Source of the DNA: Caulobacter sp. D5
Lineage (GTDB): Bacteria; Pseudomonadota; Alphaproteobacteria; Caulobacterales; Caulobacteraceae
Assembly (NCBI RefSeq): GCF_003185805.1
Contig: NZ_QHJY01000049.1
Span: 1 to 45,638, forward strand
Direction of reading: 5' to 3'
DNA length: 45,638 nt
Of the stretch, positions 1 to 7,616 are shown one piece after another. A program made the translations under genes and the position numbers. A model generated the notes under the pieces. It was not told the origin of the DNA and did no database searches. It was given only the letters and a program-made list of their open reading frames with translations. How positions within the stretch are numbered: the first letter of the stretch is position 1; each line of letters opens with the position of its first letter.

Positions 1-74
1 GGCCGGCCGGGGCCGCGGCGCGGGGCGGGCGTGTCGGCGGGCGGGGCGGGCGTCTGTCCGGCGTCGAAGTCCAT
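1..74 (-). CDS. 5' end of an unidentified minus-strand gene (partial)
   Basis: Reading leftwards from an ATG at 72-74, the frame stays open to the window edge for 24 codons. It gives a Pro/Ala-rich start ending in RRGPGR(P). A proline-rich head followed by a GPGRP-like basic patch is common just before the helix-turn-helix of TetR-type regulators, but the domain itself lies outside the window, so this is only a guess. The Shine-Dalgarno match is weak (TTAGGT about 8 bases upstream). Composition agrees with coding on this strand, but 24 codons cannot prove it. Confidence 0.35.
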   Translation of the reverse strand, partial: MDFDAGQTPAPPADTPAPRRGPGR

Positions 75-108
75 GACCGCAACCTAAAGGTAAATGCGAA
101 CAGCGGTC

Positions 109-143
109 AAAAAAAGCGGCGCATCCTGGGGAGGATGCGCCGC
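109..143 (-). terminator. Intrinsic terminator (minus strand)
   Basis: A perfect 12-bp stem (116-127 with 132-143) closes a GGGG loop. On the minus strand it is followed by seven T residues (115-109). No intact minus-strand gene lies immediately upstream, so it either ends a decayed gene or acts as a leader element for the partial gene at 1-74. Confidence 0.65.
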
Positions 144-322
144 GAAAACGCGCGATCCTGGGAAGGCTGTCCGCGCGAGGTCCGGGTCGCCGTCAGAACT
201 TGCCTCGCGGCCCGGTGAGGGAGTCAGCGAGGTAAGGTCTCTGCGTCGATGTGGTCATACCTTAATTTGGCAATGAGGTAAGGCCAATAGTTGGCGTGGT
301 CGACCAGGTGGCGAGCAGCGGC

Positions 323-351
323 TTGCGCGATATTGTTGATATCGATATCAG
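323..351 (+). promoter_or_regulatory. GH97 promoter with LacI-type operator
   Basis: A perfect 14-bp palindrome, TGATATCGATATCA, lies at 337-350. A TTGCGC element (323-328) is 17 bases from TATCAG (346-351), so the right half of the palindrome supplies the -10 hexamer. A repressor bound here would block RNA polymerase directly. The same spacing recurs at 11152-11180 and 21957-21985. A degenerate second site may lie at 391-405. Confidence 0.65.
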
Positions 352-457
352 TTTGCCGGTCCCGGTTTGGTCGCGGTGCGGCCGGCCGGGCTGTGAACGA
401 TAATCGACCGCCCGCGCGCCGATGCGCCGCCAGGGCGGAAGGGGAGGAGGCGACGCG

Positions 458-2398
458 ATGAAGCCCACACGCCGCGACCTGGTCGCGCTGGCCGCGATGT
501 CCGCCGCCGCCACGACCGCCCACGCGGGCGAGACCGCCCGGCGCCACCAGATCGCCTCGCCCGACGGCCGGCTGAAGGCGGTGGTCGATGTCTCGGGCGC
601 CGTTCCCCGCTGGAGCGCCACCTATGACGGCAAGCCGCTGCTGCTGCCGTCGGATCTCGGGCTATGGCTCGCCGAGGGGCGGCTGCTGGGCGAGGGCGCG
701 AAGCCGGCCGGCGTCACGCCCCAGACCTTCGAAGGCGACTGGTCGCCGCCGTTCGGGCAGTCGGCCCGCTACGACCAGTCGGGCCGCCAGGTCACCCTGC
801 ACATGGTCGATCCCAAGGCGGGGATCCGGTTCGACATCGTCCTGCGGGTGCTGAACGGGGCCGTGGCGGTGCGCTACGTGCTGACGGGCCTGGCCAAGGG
901 CGAGAGCCTGGCGCTGATGGGCGAGCGGACGGGCTTCCGTTTTCCCGAGACGGCGCGGCTCTACGCCAGCCGCGACGAGGGCGACATCCACGTCTCCACC
1001 CAGGCCGGCCTCGCGCCGCTGGAGCATCCGGACCTGACCGGCTCGTCCGACAAGGGGCCCTATGCCGACCTGCCGATCACGGTGGACGTCGGCAACGGCG
1101 TCTACGGCTTCATCGCCGAGTCCGACCGGCTGCACTATCCGCGCTGCATGGCCCGGGCGCACGACAAGGGCGGGCTGGTCACCTACCTGATGCGCTATCC
1201 TGGCCGGGCGACCGGCTGGGGCGGTCAGGACGACACGCCGGAAGAGGCGACCTTCGAGATCGCCGTCGGCCAGAAGACGCCGTGGCGCGTGCTGCTGGCG
1301 GCCGACAGCGCCAAGGGGCTGATCGAGCGCCACCACGTGGTCCCGACCCTGGCGACGCCGAACCAGCTGGGCGACGTCTCGTGGGTGCGGCCTGGCCACG
1401 CCTTCCGGATCATGAAGCCCTATTCCACCGAGGCCTCGCTGAAGGCGGTCGACTTCGCCCAGAAGCGCAACATCGCCTACGTGCTGTTCGACGCTCACTG
1501 GTACGGCGACGGGACGGACGCCTCTGACCCCACCGCCCCGATCGCGGCCTTGGACCTGCAAAGGGTGATCGACTACGCCAAGGCTCGGAACATCGGCGTG
1601 CTCGTCTATATCGACCGGGTGGCGGTGACCAAGGCGCTGACCGACATGTGCCGGCTCTACCAGCGCTGGGGCCTGGCGGGGGTGAAGCTGGGCTTCATGT
1701 GGGAGGGCCGGCAGTCCGACGTCGACTTCATCACCAAGGTGGTGCGGGCGTTCGGCGAGCACGGCATGGTCGTGAACCTGCACGACAACCTGCGGCCGGC
1801 GGGCCTCGAGCGCACCCTGCCCAACTACCTGACCCTGGAGGGCGTAAAGGGCAACGAGCAGTTCCCGGCCCCGCGCCACCACGTGAACCTGGCCTTCACC
1901 CGGCCGATCGCCGGGCCGATCGACTATACGATCTGCTACGCCCAGGAGCGCAACCAGACCACCAACGCCCACCAGCTGGCCCTGGCGGTCACCTGCTACA
2001 GCCCGCTGACCCTGCTCTACTGGTACGACAAGCCCGAGAAGTACGAGGGCCAGCCCTGGCCGGAGCTGGAGTGGTTCGACGCCTGCCCGACCACCTGGGA
2101 CGAGACCCGGGCCATCGCCGGCGAGCTTGGGGAATACGTCGTCATCGCCCGCCGCAAGGGCCGGACTTGGTTCCTCGGCGCCCTGACCAACGAGATGGAG
2201 CGGCGGCTGGACCTGGATCTGGCCTTCCTGGGCGCGGGGCGATGGACGGCCGTGCGCTACCAGGACGGCGATCTGGCCCGGCCGGCCAACCGCACCAAGG
2301 TCGTGATCGAGCGGCAGGCCGTGGAGGCAGGGACGCGTCTGCGCCTGCAACTGAACGCGGCGGGCGGGCAGGCGATACGGTTCGAGCCGCTGGGGTAG
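458..2398 (+). CDS. Glycoside hydrolase family 97, Tat-exported
   Basis: This 646-residue enzyme has the GH97 layout: an N-terminal beta-sandwich, a (beta/alpha)8 barrel and a C-terminal beta domain. GH97 members hydrolyse alpha-glucosides or alpha-galactosides. The ATG at 458 is chosen over 422 because GGGGAGGAGG sits 7 bases before it and the protein then starts with a twin-arginine signal (TRRDLVAL, then an Ala-rich stretch to about residue 23). In the barrel, VKLGFM stands where retaining GH97 enzymes have VKxDFM with the Asp nucleophile. HDNLRPAG stands where the inverting SusB type has HE. The acidic LEGVKGNEQ motif is kept. The usual nucleophile is therefore missing and the enzyme looks inverting-like with an Asp base, so its linkage specificity cannot be taken from either subtype. 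It is preceded by the shared operator, so it probably belongs to the same regulon as the rest of the locus. Confidence 0.9.
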   Translation: MKPTRRDLVALAAMSAAATTAHAGETARRHQIASPDGRLKAVVDVSGAVPRWSATYDGKPLLLPSDLGLWLAEGRLLGEGAKPAGVTPQTFEGDWSPPFGQSARYDQSGRQVTLHMVDPKAGIRFDIVLRVLNGAVAVRYVLTGLAKGESLALMGERTGFRFPETARLYASRDEGDIHVSTQAGLAPLEHPDLTGSSDKGPYADLPITVDVGNGVYGFIAESDRLHYPRCMARAHDKGGLVTYLMRYPGRATGWGGQDDTPEEATFEIAVGQKTPWRVLLAADSAKGLIERHHVVPTLATPNQLGDVSWVRPGHAFRIMKPYSTEASLKAVDFAQKRNIAYVLFDAHWYGDGTDASDPTAPIAALDLQRVIDYAKARNIGVLVYIDRVAVTKALTDMCRLYQRWGLAGVKLGFMWEGRQSDVDFITKVVRAFGEHGMVVNLHDNLRPAGLERTLPNYLTLEGVKGNEQFPAPRHHVNLAFTRPIAGPIDYTICYAQERNQTTNAHQLALAVTCYSPLTLLYWYDKPEKYEGQPWPELEWFDACPTTWDETRAIAGELGEYVVIARRKGRTWFLGALTNEMERRLDLDLAFLGAGRWTAVRYQDGDLARPANRTKVVIERQAVEAGTRLRLQLNAAGGQAIRFEPLG

Positions 2399-2493
2399 GG
2401 CGAGCGGCTTTTCAGAGCCCTTGGCCATCTTCACCGAGCATCCCCGCCTTCGCGGGGAACTGACGGACTGGAGGGCAGTCGGGGGCTGAGGGC

Positions 2494-2591
2494 AAAAAAA
2501 CGGGGCGCCGGGCAGACGGCGCCCCTTGGTCTTGGAAGTCGGGAGGAACTTGCGTCCAAGAAGTGAGCGCCGCAGGGTGGCGCTGCAAGAT
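2494..2591 (-). ncRNA. Candidate operator-controlled small RNA
   Basis: The minus strand carries a consensus promoter (TTGACA at 2626-2621, 17-base spacer, TATCGA at 2603-2598), so transcription should start at an A near 2591. The roughly 98-nt RNA would fold into three hairpins. The first is a 6-bp stem AGCGCC/GGCGCT (2584-2579 with 2571-2566) with loop ACCCUGC. The second is CUUGG plus AAGU paired with ACUU plus CCAAG (2560-2531) with an 8-nt loop UCCUCCCG. The third is a 9-bp GC terminator stem (2525-2517 with 2510-2502) followed by G and seven U. CCUCC-type loops are a known feature of alphaproteobacterial small RNAs that pair with ribosome-binding sites. No open frame of note lies inside. 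The shared operator covers the -10 element, which suggests induction together with the sugar genes. I see no protein gene that this promoter could otherwise serve. Confidence 0.72.
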
Positions 2592-2592
2592 T

Positions 2593-2626
2593 TGATATCG
2601 ATACCAATTTATGAGGCCGCTGTCAA
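2593..2626 (-). promoter_or_regulatory. Small-RNA promoter with LacI-type operator
   Basis: The operator core TGATATCGATACCA (2593-2606) overlaps the -10 hexamer TATCGA (minus strand, 2603-2598). The -35 TTGACA (2626-2621) is a perfect consensus match with 17-base spacing. The two flanking protein genes converge towards this spot, so the operator cannot serve either of their starts. Confidence 0.7.
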
Positions 2627-2656
2627 TCGGCGTTCGATGAGGAGGCTCCTTCTCTC

Positions 2657-2804
2657 CCGTCATCCCGGCCGGAGCGCGCAGCGCGCAGAGCCGGGACCCA
2701 GGGGCCGCCGCACCGCGCCGGCCGTCGCCGGGGCGCTTGATCGATCCGCGGAGCCTGGTCCCCTGGGTCCCGGATAACGGCTTCGCCGTTTCCGGGATGA
2801 CGAG
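2657..2804. repeat. Dispersed palindromic repeat, family A, copy 1
   Basis: A long imperfect palindrome of the form GTCATCCCGG ... CCGGGACCCAGGGG ... CCCCTGGGTCCCGG ... CCGGGATGAC. The same outer and inner arms recur at 7441-7593 and 18717-18832 with different middles. All copies are extragenic. Confidence 0.8.
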
Positions 2805-2814
2805 AAGGATAGGG

Positions 2815-4551
2815 CTACCGCGTCACCCAGAACCCGTCGAAATCCGTCCAGCCGATCCGCGTCGCGGTGTTGGCCGGGGTCCCTGCCGGGGCCTGGGCGA
2901 AGACGCCGACCTGGCTGCCGACCCAGCGTCCTGGGCGGCTGACGAAGGGCGCGCCGACGGGGGTGAAGGCCTGGCCGTCGAGGCTGTAGCTGAGGGTCAC
3001 CCTGGCGTGCAGCGAGCGCAGCATCGAGGGCCAGTAGGGCGAGAACTCCGGCGGCGGGTCGGCGACGACCACAGGCTCGGCGGTCATCCGCAGCCAGACG
3101 GCGGTCGGGGCCTTGGCCTGGATCACCTCGACCCGCTCGGGCTGGAACTTGTCGGCCCTCAGGCGGTCGACGCGGACCAGGGCGGGGCCGGCGGCGGTGT
3201 TCTGCAGGCCGATCCAGGCGTAGTCGGACCCGAACATCACGAGGCCCGCCCGCTCGCCGACCGCCTTGGGCGCGAAGTCGAGTTTCGTGGTCACGGTGAA
3301 GCGCTCGGCCGGCAGCTTCTGGGTCAGCAGGGCGCCGGTCTCCCAGAGGTTCTCAGGGGACGAGATCGCCTTCAGCCGCAGGCGGCCGGGCGCGGCCTTG
3401 AGGTCGGCCCAGTCGTCGTTCGGATTGGCGTTCCATTGCCAGGCCAGGGACAGGGCGCCGTCGAAATCGTCGCTGTCCTGCGGGGCGAGCCGCGGGGAGA
3501 GGGTCTTGGTCGCCGGCTTGCGGTGGTTCAGCACCGGCTGGCCGATGCCGTCGCCGCCGGGATCCTCGCCGATGACCGGCCAGCCGTCCTTCCAGGCCAT
3601 GGGTTGCAGCCACACCCGGCGGCCGTAGGAGTCTGCGTCCTGGAAGTGCAGGAACCAGTCCTCGCCGGTCGGGGTGGTCACCCAGGCGCCCTGGTGGGGG
3701 CCGTTGATCTGGGTCGGGCCCTGGTCGAGCACGTCGCGGCCCTCGTAGGGGCCGGCCAGCTTGCGCGAGCGGAATACGCCCTGCCAGCCGCCCTTCACGC
3801 TGCCGCTGGGGACGAACAGGTAGTACCAGCCATCCCGCTTGTAGAGCTTGGGGCCTTCGGTGGTCATCCACGGGAACGGGCCGCGCGATGTCATGACCTT
3901 GGGCTGCTTGTCGCCCTCGACCAGGGTGATCGCCTCGCCGACCGCGCGGTCGCCGGCCTTGTTGAGGCGGCGGGCGGTGACGACGTTGGCGAAGCCGGCG
4001 CGGCTGCGGGCGAAGGCGGTGACCAGCCAGCCCTGGCCGTCGTCGTCCCAGAAGGGGGCCGGATCGATGACGCCGCGGCGGTCGTCGACCAGCACGGGCT
4101 TGGACCACGGTCCGGCCGGATCCTTGGCCTTGACCAGGAACACGCCGAAGTCGGGGTCCGGATAGTAGATCAGGAACTCGCCGTTGCGGTGGCGGATGGC
4201 CGGGGCCCAGACCCCGCCGCCGCGACGCGGCGTGGCGTGGTGGGCCGCAGGCGTGATCTGGGGCAGGGCGTGGCCGATGATCGTCCAGTTGACCAGATCG
4301 GTCGACTTCAGGATCGGCAGGCCGGGCGCGTTGGTGAACGACGACGAGACCAGGTAATAGGCGTCGCCCACCCGGACGGCGTCGGGGTCGGAATAGTCGC
4401 CGGCCAGGACCGGGTTCCTGTAGGTCCCGTCGCCCAGGTCGGGCAGCCAGGCGCGCTCGGTCTTGACGGGTTCGCCCGCCGAGGCGGGAAGCGCGGCCAG
4501 CGCCGCCGCGAGCACAATCCACCCGCCGAATGCTCGACCCAAGCCCGCCAT
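2815..4551 (-). CDS. Glycoside hydrolase family 43 (beta-xylosidase or arabinofuranosidase type), secreted
   Basis: This 578-residue enzyme has an N-terminal signal peptide (hydrophobic stretch ending ALPASA). The GH43 five-bladed propeller shows its three acidic landmarks in order: the base Asp in DYSDPDAVRVGD, the pKa-modulating Asp in VIDPAPFWDDDG, and the acid Glu in TTEGPKLY. A C-terminal concanavalin-like sandwich follows from about residue 350, as in many xylosidases and arabinofuranosidases of this family. The frame could open at a TTG (4561-4563), but GGGAGG there is the Shine-Dalgarno for the ATG at 4549-4551, which is therefore the start. It lies downstream of, and on the same strand as, the LacI gene at 4622-5659, with an operator in the 70-base gap, so it can be repressed separately. 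Exact substrate is not readable from sequence. Confidence 0.9.
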   Translation of the reverse strand: MAGLGRAFGGWIVLAAALAALPASAGEPVKTERAWLPDLGDGTYRNPVLAGDYSDPDAVRVGDAYYLVSSSFTNAPGLPILKSTDLVNWTIIGHALPQITPAAHHATPRRGGGVWAPAIRHRNGEFLIYYPDPDFGVFLVKAKDPAGPWSKPVLVDDRRGVIDPAPFWDDDGQGWLVTAFARSRAGFANVVTARRLNKAGDRAVGEAITLVEGDKQPKVMTSRGPFPWMTTEGPKLYKRDGWYYLFVPSGSVKGGWQGVFRSRKLAGPYEGRDVLDQGPTQINGPHQGAWVTTPTGEDWFLHFQDADSYGRRVWLQPMAWKDGWPVIGEDPGGDGIGQPVLNHRKPATKTLSPRLAPQDSDDFDGALSLAWQWNANPNDDWADLKAAPGRLRLKAISSPENLWETGALLTQKLPAERFTVTTKLDFAPKAVGERAGLVMFGSDYAWIGLQNTAAGPALVRVDRLRADKFQPERVEVIQAKAPTAVWLRMTAEPVVVADPPPEFSPYWPSMLRSLHARVTLSYSLDGQAFTPVGAPFVSRPGRWVGSQVGVFAQAPAGTPANTATRIGWTDFDGFWVTR

Positions 4552-4574
4552 CACGCCTCCCAACGCTCTTGTTA

Positions 4575-4588
4575 TGATATCGTTACCA
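4575..4588 (-). promoter_or_regulatory. LacI-type operator upstream of the GH43 gene
   Basis: The core TGATATCGTTACCA, an imperfect copy of the regulon palindrome, lies 24 bases before the GH43 start codon in the short gap after the upstream LacI gene. No -35 element is convincing. Confidence 0.6.
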
Positions 4589-4621
4589 ATATCAGGGCGC
4601 GGGGCTTTGGCAAGACCGCCT

Positions 4622-5659
4622 TCAGCGCGGCGGGGCGGCGGTCGAGGCGCGTTCGATCAGCTGCAGTTCGCCCTGCACATGGACGCCGGGCTCGCCGCCC
4701 GGACGGGCCAGGTCCATGGCCAGCTTGACGGCCGAGGCGGCCATGTCGGCGATCGGCTGGCGGATGGTGGTCAGCTCGGGCCAGACGGTGGTGGCCACCG
4801 AAGTGTCGTCGAAGCCGGCGATGCTGAGATCGGCCGGGATCGACAGGCCAAGGCCGTGGGCGACGGCGCTGACGGCGGCGGCCATGTCGTCGTTGGCGGC
4901 GAAGATCGCCGAGGGACGGCGGCGCAGGTTGAGCAGATGCCGGGCCGCCTCCAGGCCGCCGCGATAGCTGAAGCCGCCGTCGGCGACATAGGCGTCGTTC
5001 ACCGTCAGGCCCGCCTGCGCCATCGTCTCGCGGAAGCCCTGCTCGCGGCGCTGGGCCGTGGAGTGGGCCGGGTCGCCGCGCACGAAGGCGATGTCGACAT
5101 GGCCAAGGTCGATCAGGTGGCGGGTCATCATCCGCGCGCCTGCGAAATCGTCGATGAACACGGCCGGCGCGCCCTCGCGCGGGAAGGCGGTGGCGAAGCT
5201 GACGGCGCCGACGCCGGCCTTCTCCAGCGACTCCAGGATCGCGGCGTCGTCGCACAGCGGCGGGGGCAGGATCACCGAGCCGACGCCGGCGTCGACCAGC
5301 TTCTGGACGGCCTGGGCCGGTGTCGGATGGGCCTGGCTGGGCTCGATCAGCAGCTGGCAGCCGCTCTGGCTGGCCTGGCGAAAGGCGCCCATCAGGTAGT
5401 TCGACAGGTTCGACGAGCTGGCGTTCGAATACAGCATGCCGATCAGCGAGACGCCGGTGCGGGTGGCGCGGGCCAGGGAGTTGGGCCGGTAGCCCAGGGT
5501 CTTGATGGCTTCCTCGACCTTGTCGCGCACGGCCTGGCGCACGTGCGGATAGCCGTTGACGACGCGAGAGGCGGTCATGGAGGAGACGCCCGCGGCCTGC
5601 GCCACGTCGTGGATGGTCGGCGCCTGTCGCCTCTGCGTGCTCAAGGAGTCCTCGCCCAA
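4622..5659 (-). CDS. LacI-family transcriptional regulator (paralog 1)
   Basis: A full-length LacI/GalR repressor. The N-terminal helix-turn-helix reads TIHDVAQAAGVSSMTASRVV, the hinge YRPNSLARATRTG, and then comes a periplasmic-binding-protein-like sugar sensor with IDDFAGARMMTRHLI and AGFDDTSVATTVWPE. No ATG precedes the HTH. The frame opens at TTG 5657-5659, and a second TTG at 5642-5644 has a better Shine-Dalgarno (GAGGA), so the protein is 340 or 345 residues. It is transcribed away from a close paralog (5816-6937), and the two share long effector-domain motifs (VILPPPLCD, ATTVWPELTTI). It is the first gene before GH43 on the same strand. A role as repressor of the TGATATCGATATCA operators is likely from position, but which paralog binds them cannot be decided here. 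Confidence 0.92.
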   Translation of the reverse strand: MGEDSLSTQRRQAPTIHDVAQAAGVSSMTASRVVNGYPHVRQAVRDKVEEAIKTLGYRPNSLARATRTGVSLIGMLYSNASSSNLSNYLMGAFRQASQSGCQLLIEPSQAHPTPAQAVQKLVDAGVGSVILPPPLCDDAAILESLEKAGVGAVSFATAFPREGAPAVFIDDFAGARMMTRHLIDLGHVDIAFVRGDPAHSTAQRREQGFRETMAQAGLTVNDAYVADGGFSYRGGLEAARHLLNLRRRPSAIFAANDDMAAAVSAVAHGLGLSIPADLSIAGFDDTSVATTVWPELTTIRQPIADMAASAVKLAMDLARPGGEPGVHVQGELQLIERASTAAPPR

Positions 5660-5793
5660 ACTGCGACTCTCTACGGGTCGCGGCGCAGTCTAGCGAACAC
5701 CGCACCGATAAGTCCAAGCGAGAGAAGGAGAAGCGCCCGGCAGGCGAACGCGCGTTTTTGCGCTGGCGTGCGCGACTGGCGCCGCTAGGATGA

Positions 5794-5811
5794 ATTGTTA
5801 TCGTGAACAAT
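5794..5811 (+). promoter_or_regulatory. Putative autoregulatory operator of the second LacI gene
   Basis: ATTGTTATCGTGAACAAT is an inverted repeat with TTGTT/AACAA arms. Its left half, TGTTATCG, matches the regulon palindrome read on the other strand. It sits 4 bases before the ATG at 5816, so a bound protein would block both transcription and initiation of its own gene. Confidence 0.5.
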
Positions 5812-5815
5812 CGCG

Positions 5816-6937
5816 ATGCGTTCCGAGGATGGTGCGTTGGTGAAGAGTCCCCGCAAGGCCAGGCCGGCGTCCGGCGCGGAAGCGACGACCGTGACCGCGC
5901 GCCCGGCCCCGCCCCGGACCTCCACCATCCACGACGTCGCCCGCCACGCCGGGGTCGGCTCGATGACCGTCTCGCGGGTGATCCGGGGCACGGCCAATGT
6001 CAGCCCGGCCATGCGCGAGCGGGTCGAGGCCTCGGTGCGGGCCCTGAACTACCAGGTCAATGTCGCCGCCCGGGCCACGCGCTCGCGCGCCTCGGCCGCC
6101 CGGGTCGGCATCCTCTACAGCAACCCCAGCGCCTCCTATCTCAGCGACATCATGATGGGCGGGCTGGAGCAGAGCTCGAAGCTGGCCAGCCACCTGATCC
6201 TCGAGCGCTGCGAGGGCCTGGCCGGCCAGAAGCAGGCGGTGAAGCGACTGCTGGCGGCGGGGGTGGACGGGGTGATCCTGCCGCCGCCGCTGTGCGACTC
6301 GCGCCAGACCATCGCCATGCTGCGGGCCGAGGGGGTGACGGTGCTGGCCCTGGCGACCGCGCGGCCGATGGTCGACGTCTCCAGCGTGCGCATCGACGAC
6401 TTCGAGGGCGCGCTGGCCATGACCCGTCACCTGATCGCGCTTGGCCATCGCGACATCGCCTTCATCAAGGGCGACCCGCAGCACACCCCGACGCAGCTGC
6501 GCTACGAAGGCTTTCTGGCGGGGATGGCCGAGGCGGGGCTGGACGTGCGGCCCGAATGGGTGGCCCAGGGGCTCTTCACCTACCGCTCGGGCCTGGCGGC
6601 GGCCGAAAAGCTGTTCGAGGCTCGCCTGCGGCCCAGCGCCATCTTCGCCAGCAACGACGACATGGCCGCCGCCGCCCTGGCCGTGGCGCACGGCCGCCAG
6701 ATCGCCGTGCCGCGCGACCTGACCGTCTGCGGCTTCGACGACACCGCTGTGGCCACCACCGTCTGGCCCGAGCTGACCACGATCCACCAGCCGATCGCCG
6801 AGATGGGTCGGGCGGCGGTCAGCCTGATCGTCGAGGAGATCCGCGCCCGCAAGCTGGGCGGCGATCCGGCGCCGGTGCATCACCTGCTGCCCTTCACCCT
6901 GATGGACCGCGCCTCGTCCGACGCCGCGCCGCCCTAA
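5816..6937 (+). CDS. LacI-family transcriptional regulator (paralog 2)
   Basis: A 373-residue LacI/GalR protein. It has an unusually long Ala/Pro-rich head (about 35 residues) before the helix-turn-helix TIHDVARHAGVGSMTVSRVI, followed by a complete sugar-sensing domain (SVRIDDFEGALAMTRHLI, SAIFASNDDMAAAALAVAHG, CGFDDTAVATTVWPE). The ATG at 5816 has no clear Shine-Dalgarno. TTG 5837 or GTG 5840 after GAGGA (5824-5828) could be the real start, which would shorten the odd head. It is divergent from and clearly homologous to the regulator at 4622-5659, suggesting a local duplication. An operator-like repeat at 5794-5811 suggests autoregulation. The two paralogs could sense different breakdown products of the same glycan. 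Confidence 0.92.
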   Translation: MRSEDGALVKSPRKARPASGAEATTVTARPAPPRTSTIHDVARHAGVGSMTVSRVIRGTANVSPAMRERVEASVRALNYQVNVAARATRSRASAARVGILYSNPSASYLSDIMMGGLEQSSKLASHLILERCEGLAGQKQAVKRLLAAGVDGVILPPPLCDSRQTIAMLRAEGVTVLALATARPMVDVSSVRIDDFEGALAMTRHLIALGHRDIAFIKGDPQHTPTQLRYEGFLAGMAEAGLDVRPEWVAQGLFTYRSGLAAAEKLFEARLRPSAIFASNDDMAAAALAVAHGRQIAVPRDLTVCGFDDTAVATTVWPELTTIHQPIAEMGRAAVSLIVEEIRARKLGGDPAPVHHLLPFTLMDRASSDAAPP

Positions 6938-7040
6938 ATCTCGCTGGTGATGTCGGCGCCGACAGGCTTCGATCGTCGTTCCGGGCGAGAGGTCGGCGTG
7001 GCCGGTCTCACGGCGTTTGGCCCAGGCGAGGAGACGAGCG

Positions 7041-7418
7041 ATGCGAGTGATGGTGCTGGTCAAGGCCACCGAGGACAGCGAGCAGGGTTTCGTCCGCTCG
7101 CCCGAGACCATGGCGATGATGGAGGCCATGGGCCGCTTCAACGACGAACTGGCGGCGGCCGGGATCCTGGTGACGGCCGACGGCCTCAAGCCCTCGTCGG
7201 CGGGCAAGCGGGTGGCGTTCGACGGCGCGGCCCGCACGGTGATCGACGGCCCCTTCGCCCAGCCTCGCGAATTGGTCGCCGGCTTCTGGCTGTGGGAGGT
7301 CAAGGACCTGGATGAGGCGGTCGCCTGGGTGAAGCGCTGCCCCAACCCGATGCCCGGCCCCAGCGAGATCGAGATCCGGCCGGTCTATGAGCTGGCGGAT
7401 CTGATGGGGGAGGGCTGA
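7041..7418 (+). CDS. DGPF-motif YCII-related protein
   Basis: A 125-residue YCII/DGPF-domain protein: RVMVLVKATEDSE at the start, VIDGPFAQPRELVAGFWLWE in the middle and EIRPVYELADL at the end. The family is a small alpha/beta fold often encoded beside ECF sigma factors, and no reaction is firmly known for most members. The ATG at 7041 follows GAGGAG by 7 bases and is preferred to the in-frame TTG at 7017. No sigma factor gene is adjacent. It sits 103 bases after the second LacI gene on the same strand and might be co-transcribed. Its link to sugar use is unknown. Confidence 0.85.
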   Translation: MRVMVLVKATEDSEQGFVRSPETMAMMEAMGRFNDELAAAGILVTADGLKPSSAGKRVAFDGAARTVIDGPFAQPRELVAGFWLWEVKDLDEAVAWVKRCPNPMPGPSEIEIRPVYELADLMGEG

Positions 7419-7440
7419 GGACGCGCGGAGATATTTCCGC

Positions 7441-7593
7441 TCGTCATCCCGGAAAGCCCGCAGGGCTTATCCGGGACCCAGGGGACTGGGCTCTGCGGAT
7501 CGATCAAACACCCAAGCAGCAGCCGGCGCAGTGCGGCGACCCCTGGGTCCCGGGTCTGCGGTCCGCTGCGCGGCCCTCCGCCCGGGATGACGA
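7441..7593. repeat. Dispersed palindromic repeat, family A, copy 2
   Basis: It has the same outer arms (TCGTCATCCCGG ... CCCGGGATGACGA) and inner arms (CCGGGACCCAGGGG ... CCCCTGGGTCCCGG) as 2657-2804. It fills the gap between two convergent genes and may end transcripts from both sides. Confidence 0.8.
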
Positions 7594-7616
7594 CGAAGGG
7601 GGAGGGCCTATCTGGC

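Larger units (their letters stand above)
75..457. other. Intergenic region upstream of the GH97 gene
   Basis: No confident gene is present. The region holds a hairpin with a T-run on the minus strand (109-143) and a stretch (about 194-330, minus) that reads protein-like in two frames without a credible start. One frame ends ...DHIDAETLPR at 224 and the other ends ...LTGPRGKF at 194. It also holds a TGGTCATACC sequence (252-261) resembling GntR-type operators, and the promoter and operator of the GH97 gene (323-351). The protein-like stretch may be the decayed 3' tail of a lost minus-strand gene whose terminator survives. Confidence 0.4.

Noticed and set aside
662-2434. Long open frame on the minus strand opposite GH97
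   Set aside because: It is a mirror of GH97 codon bias in GC-rich DNA: low-complexity, Arg/Gly/Val-rich translation with no family motif.
2737-4728. 663-codon plus-strand frame opposite GH43
   Set aside because: The translation is repetitive Gly/Arg/Val/Ala without domains, while the other strand encodes a complete GH43 with all catalytic residues.
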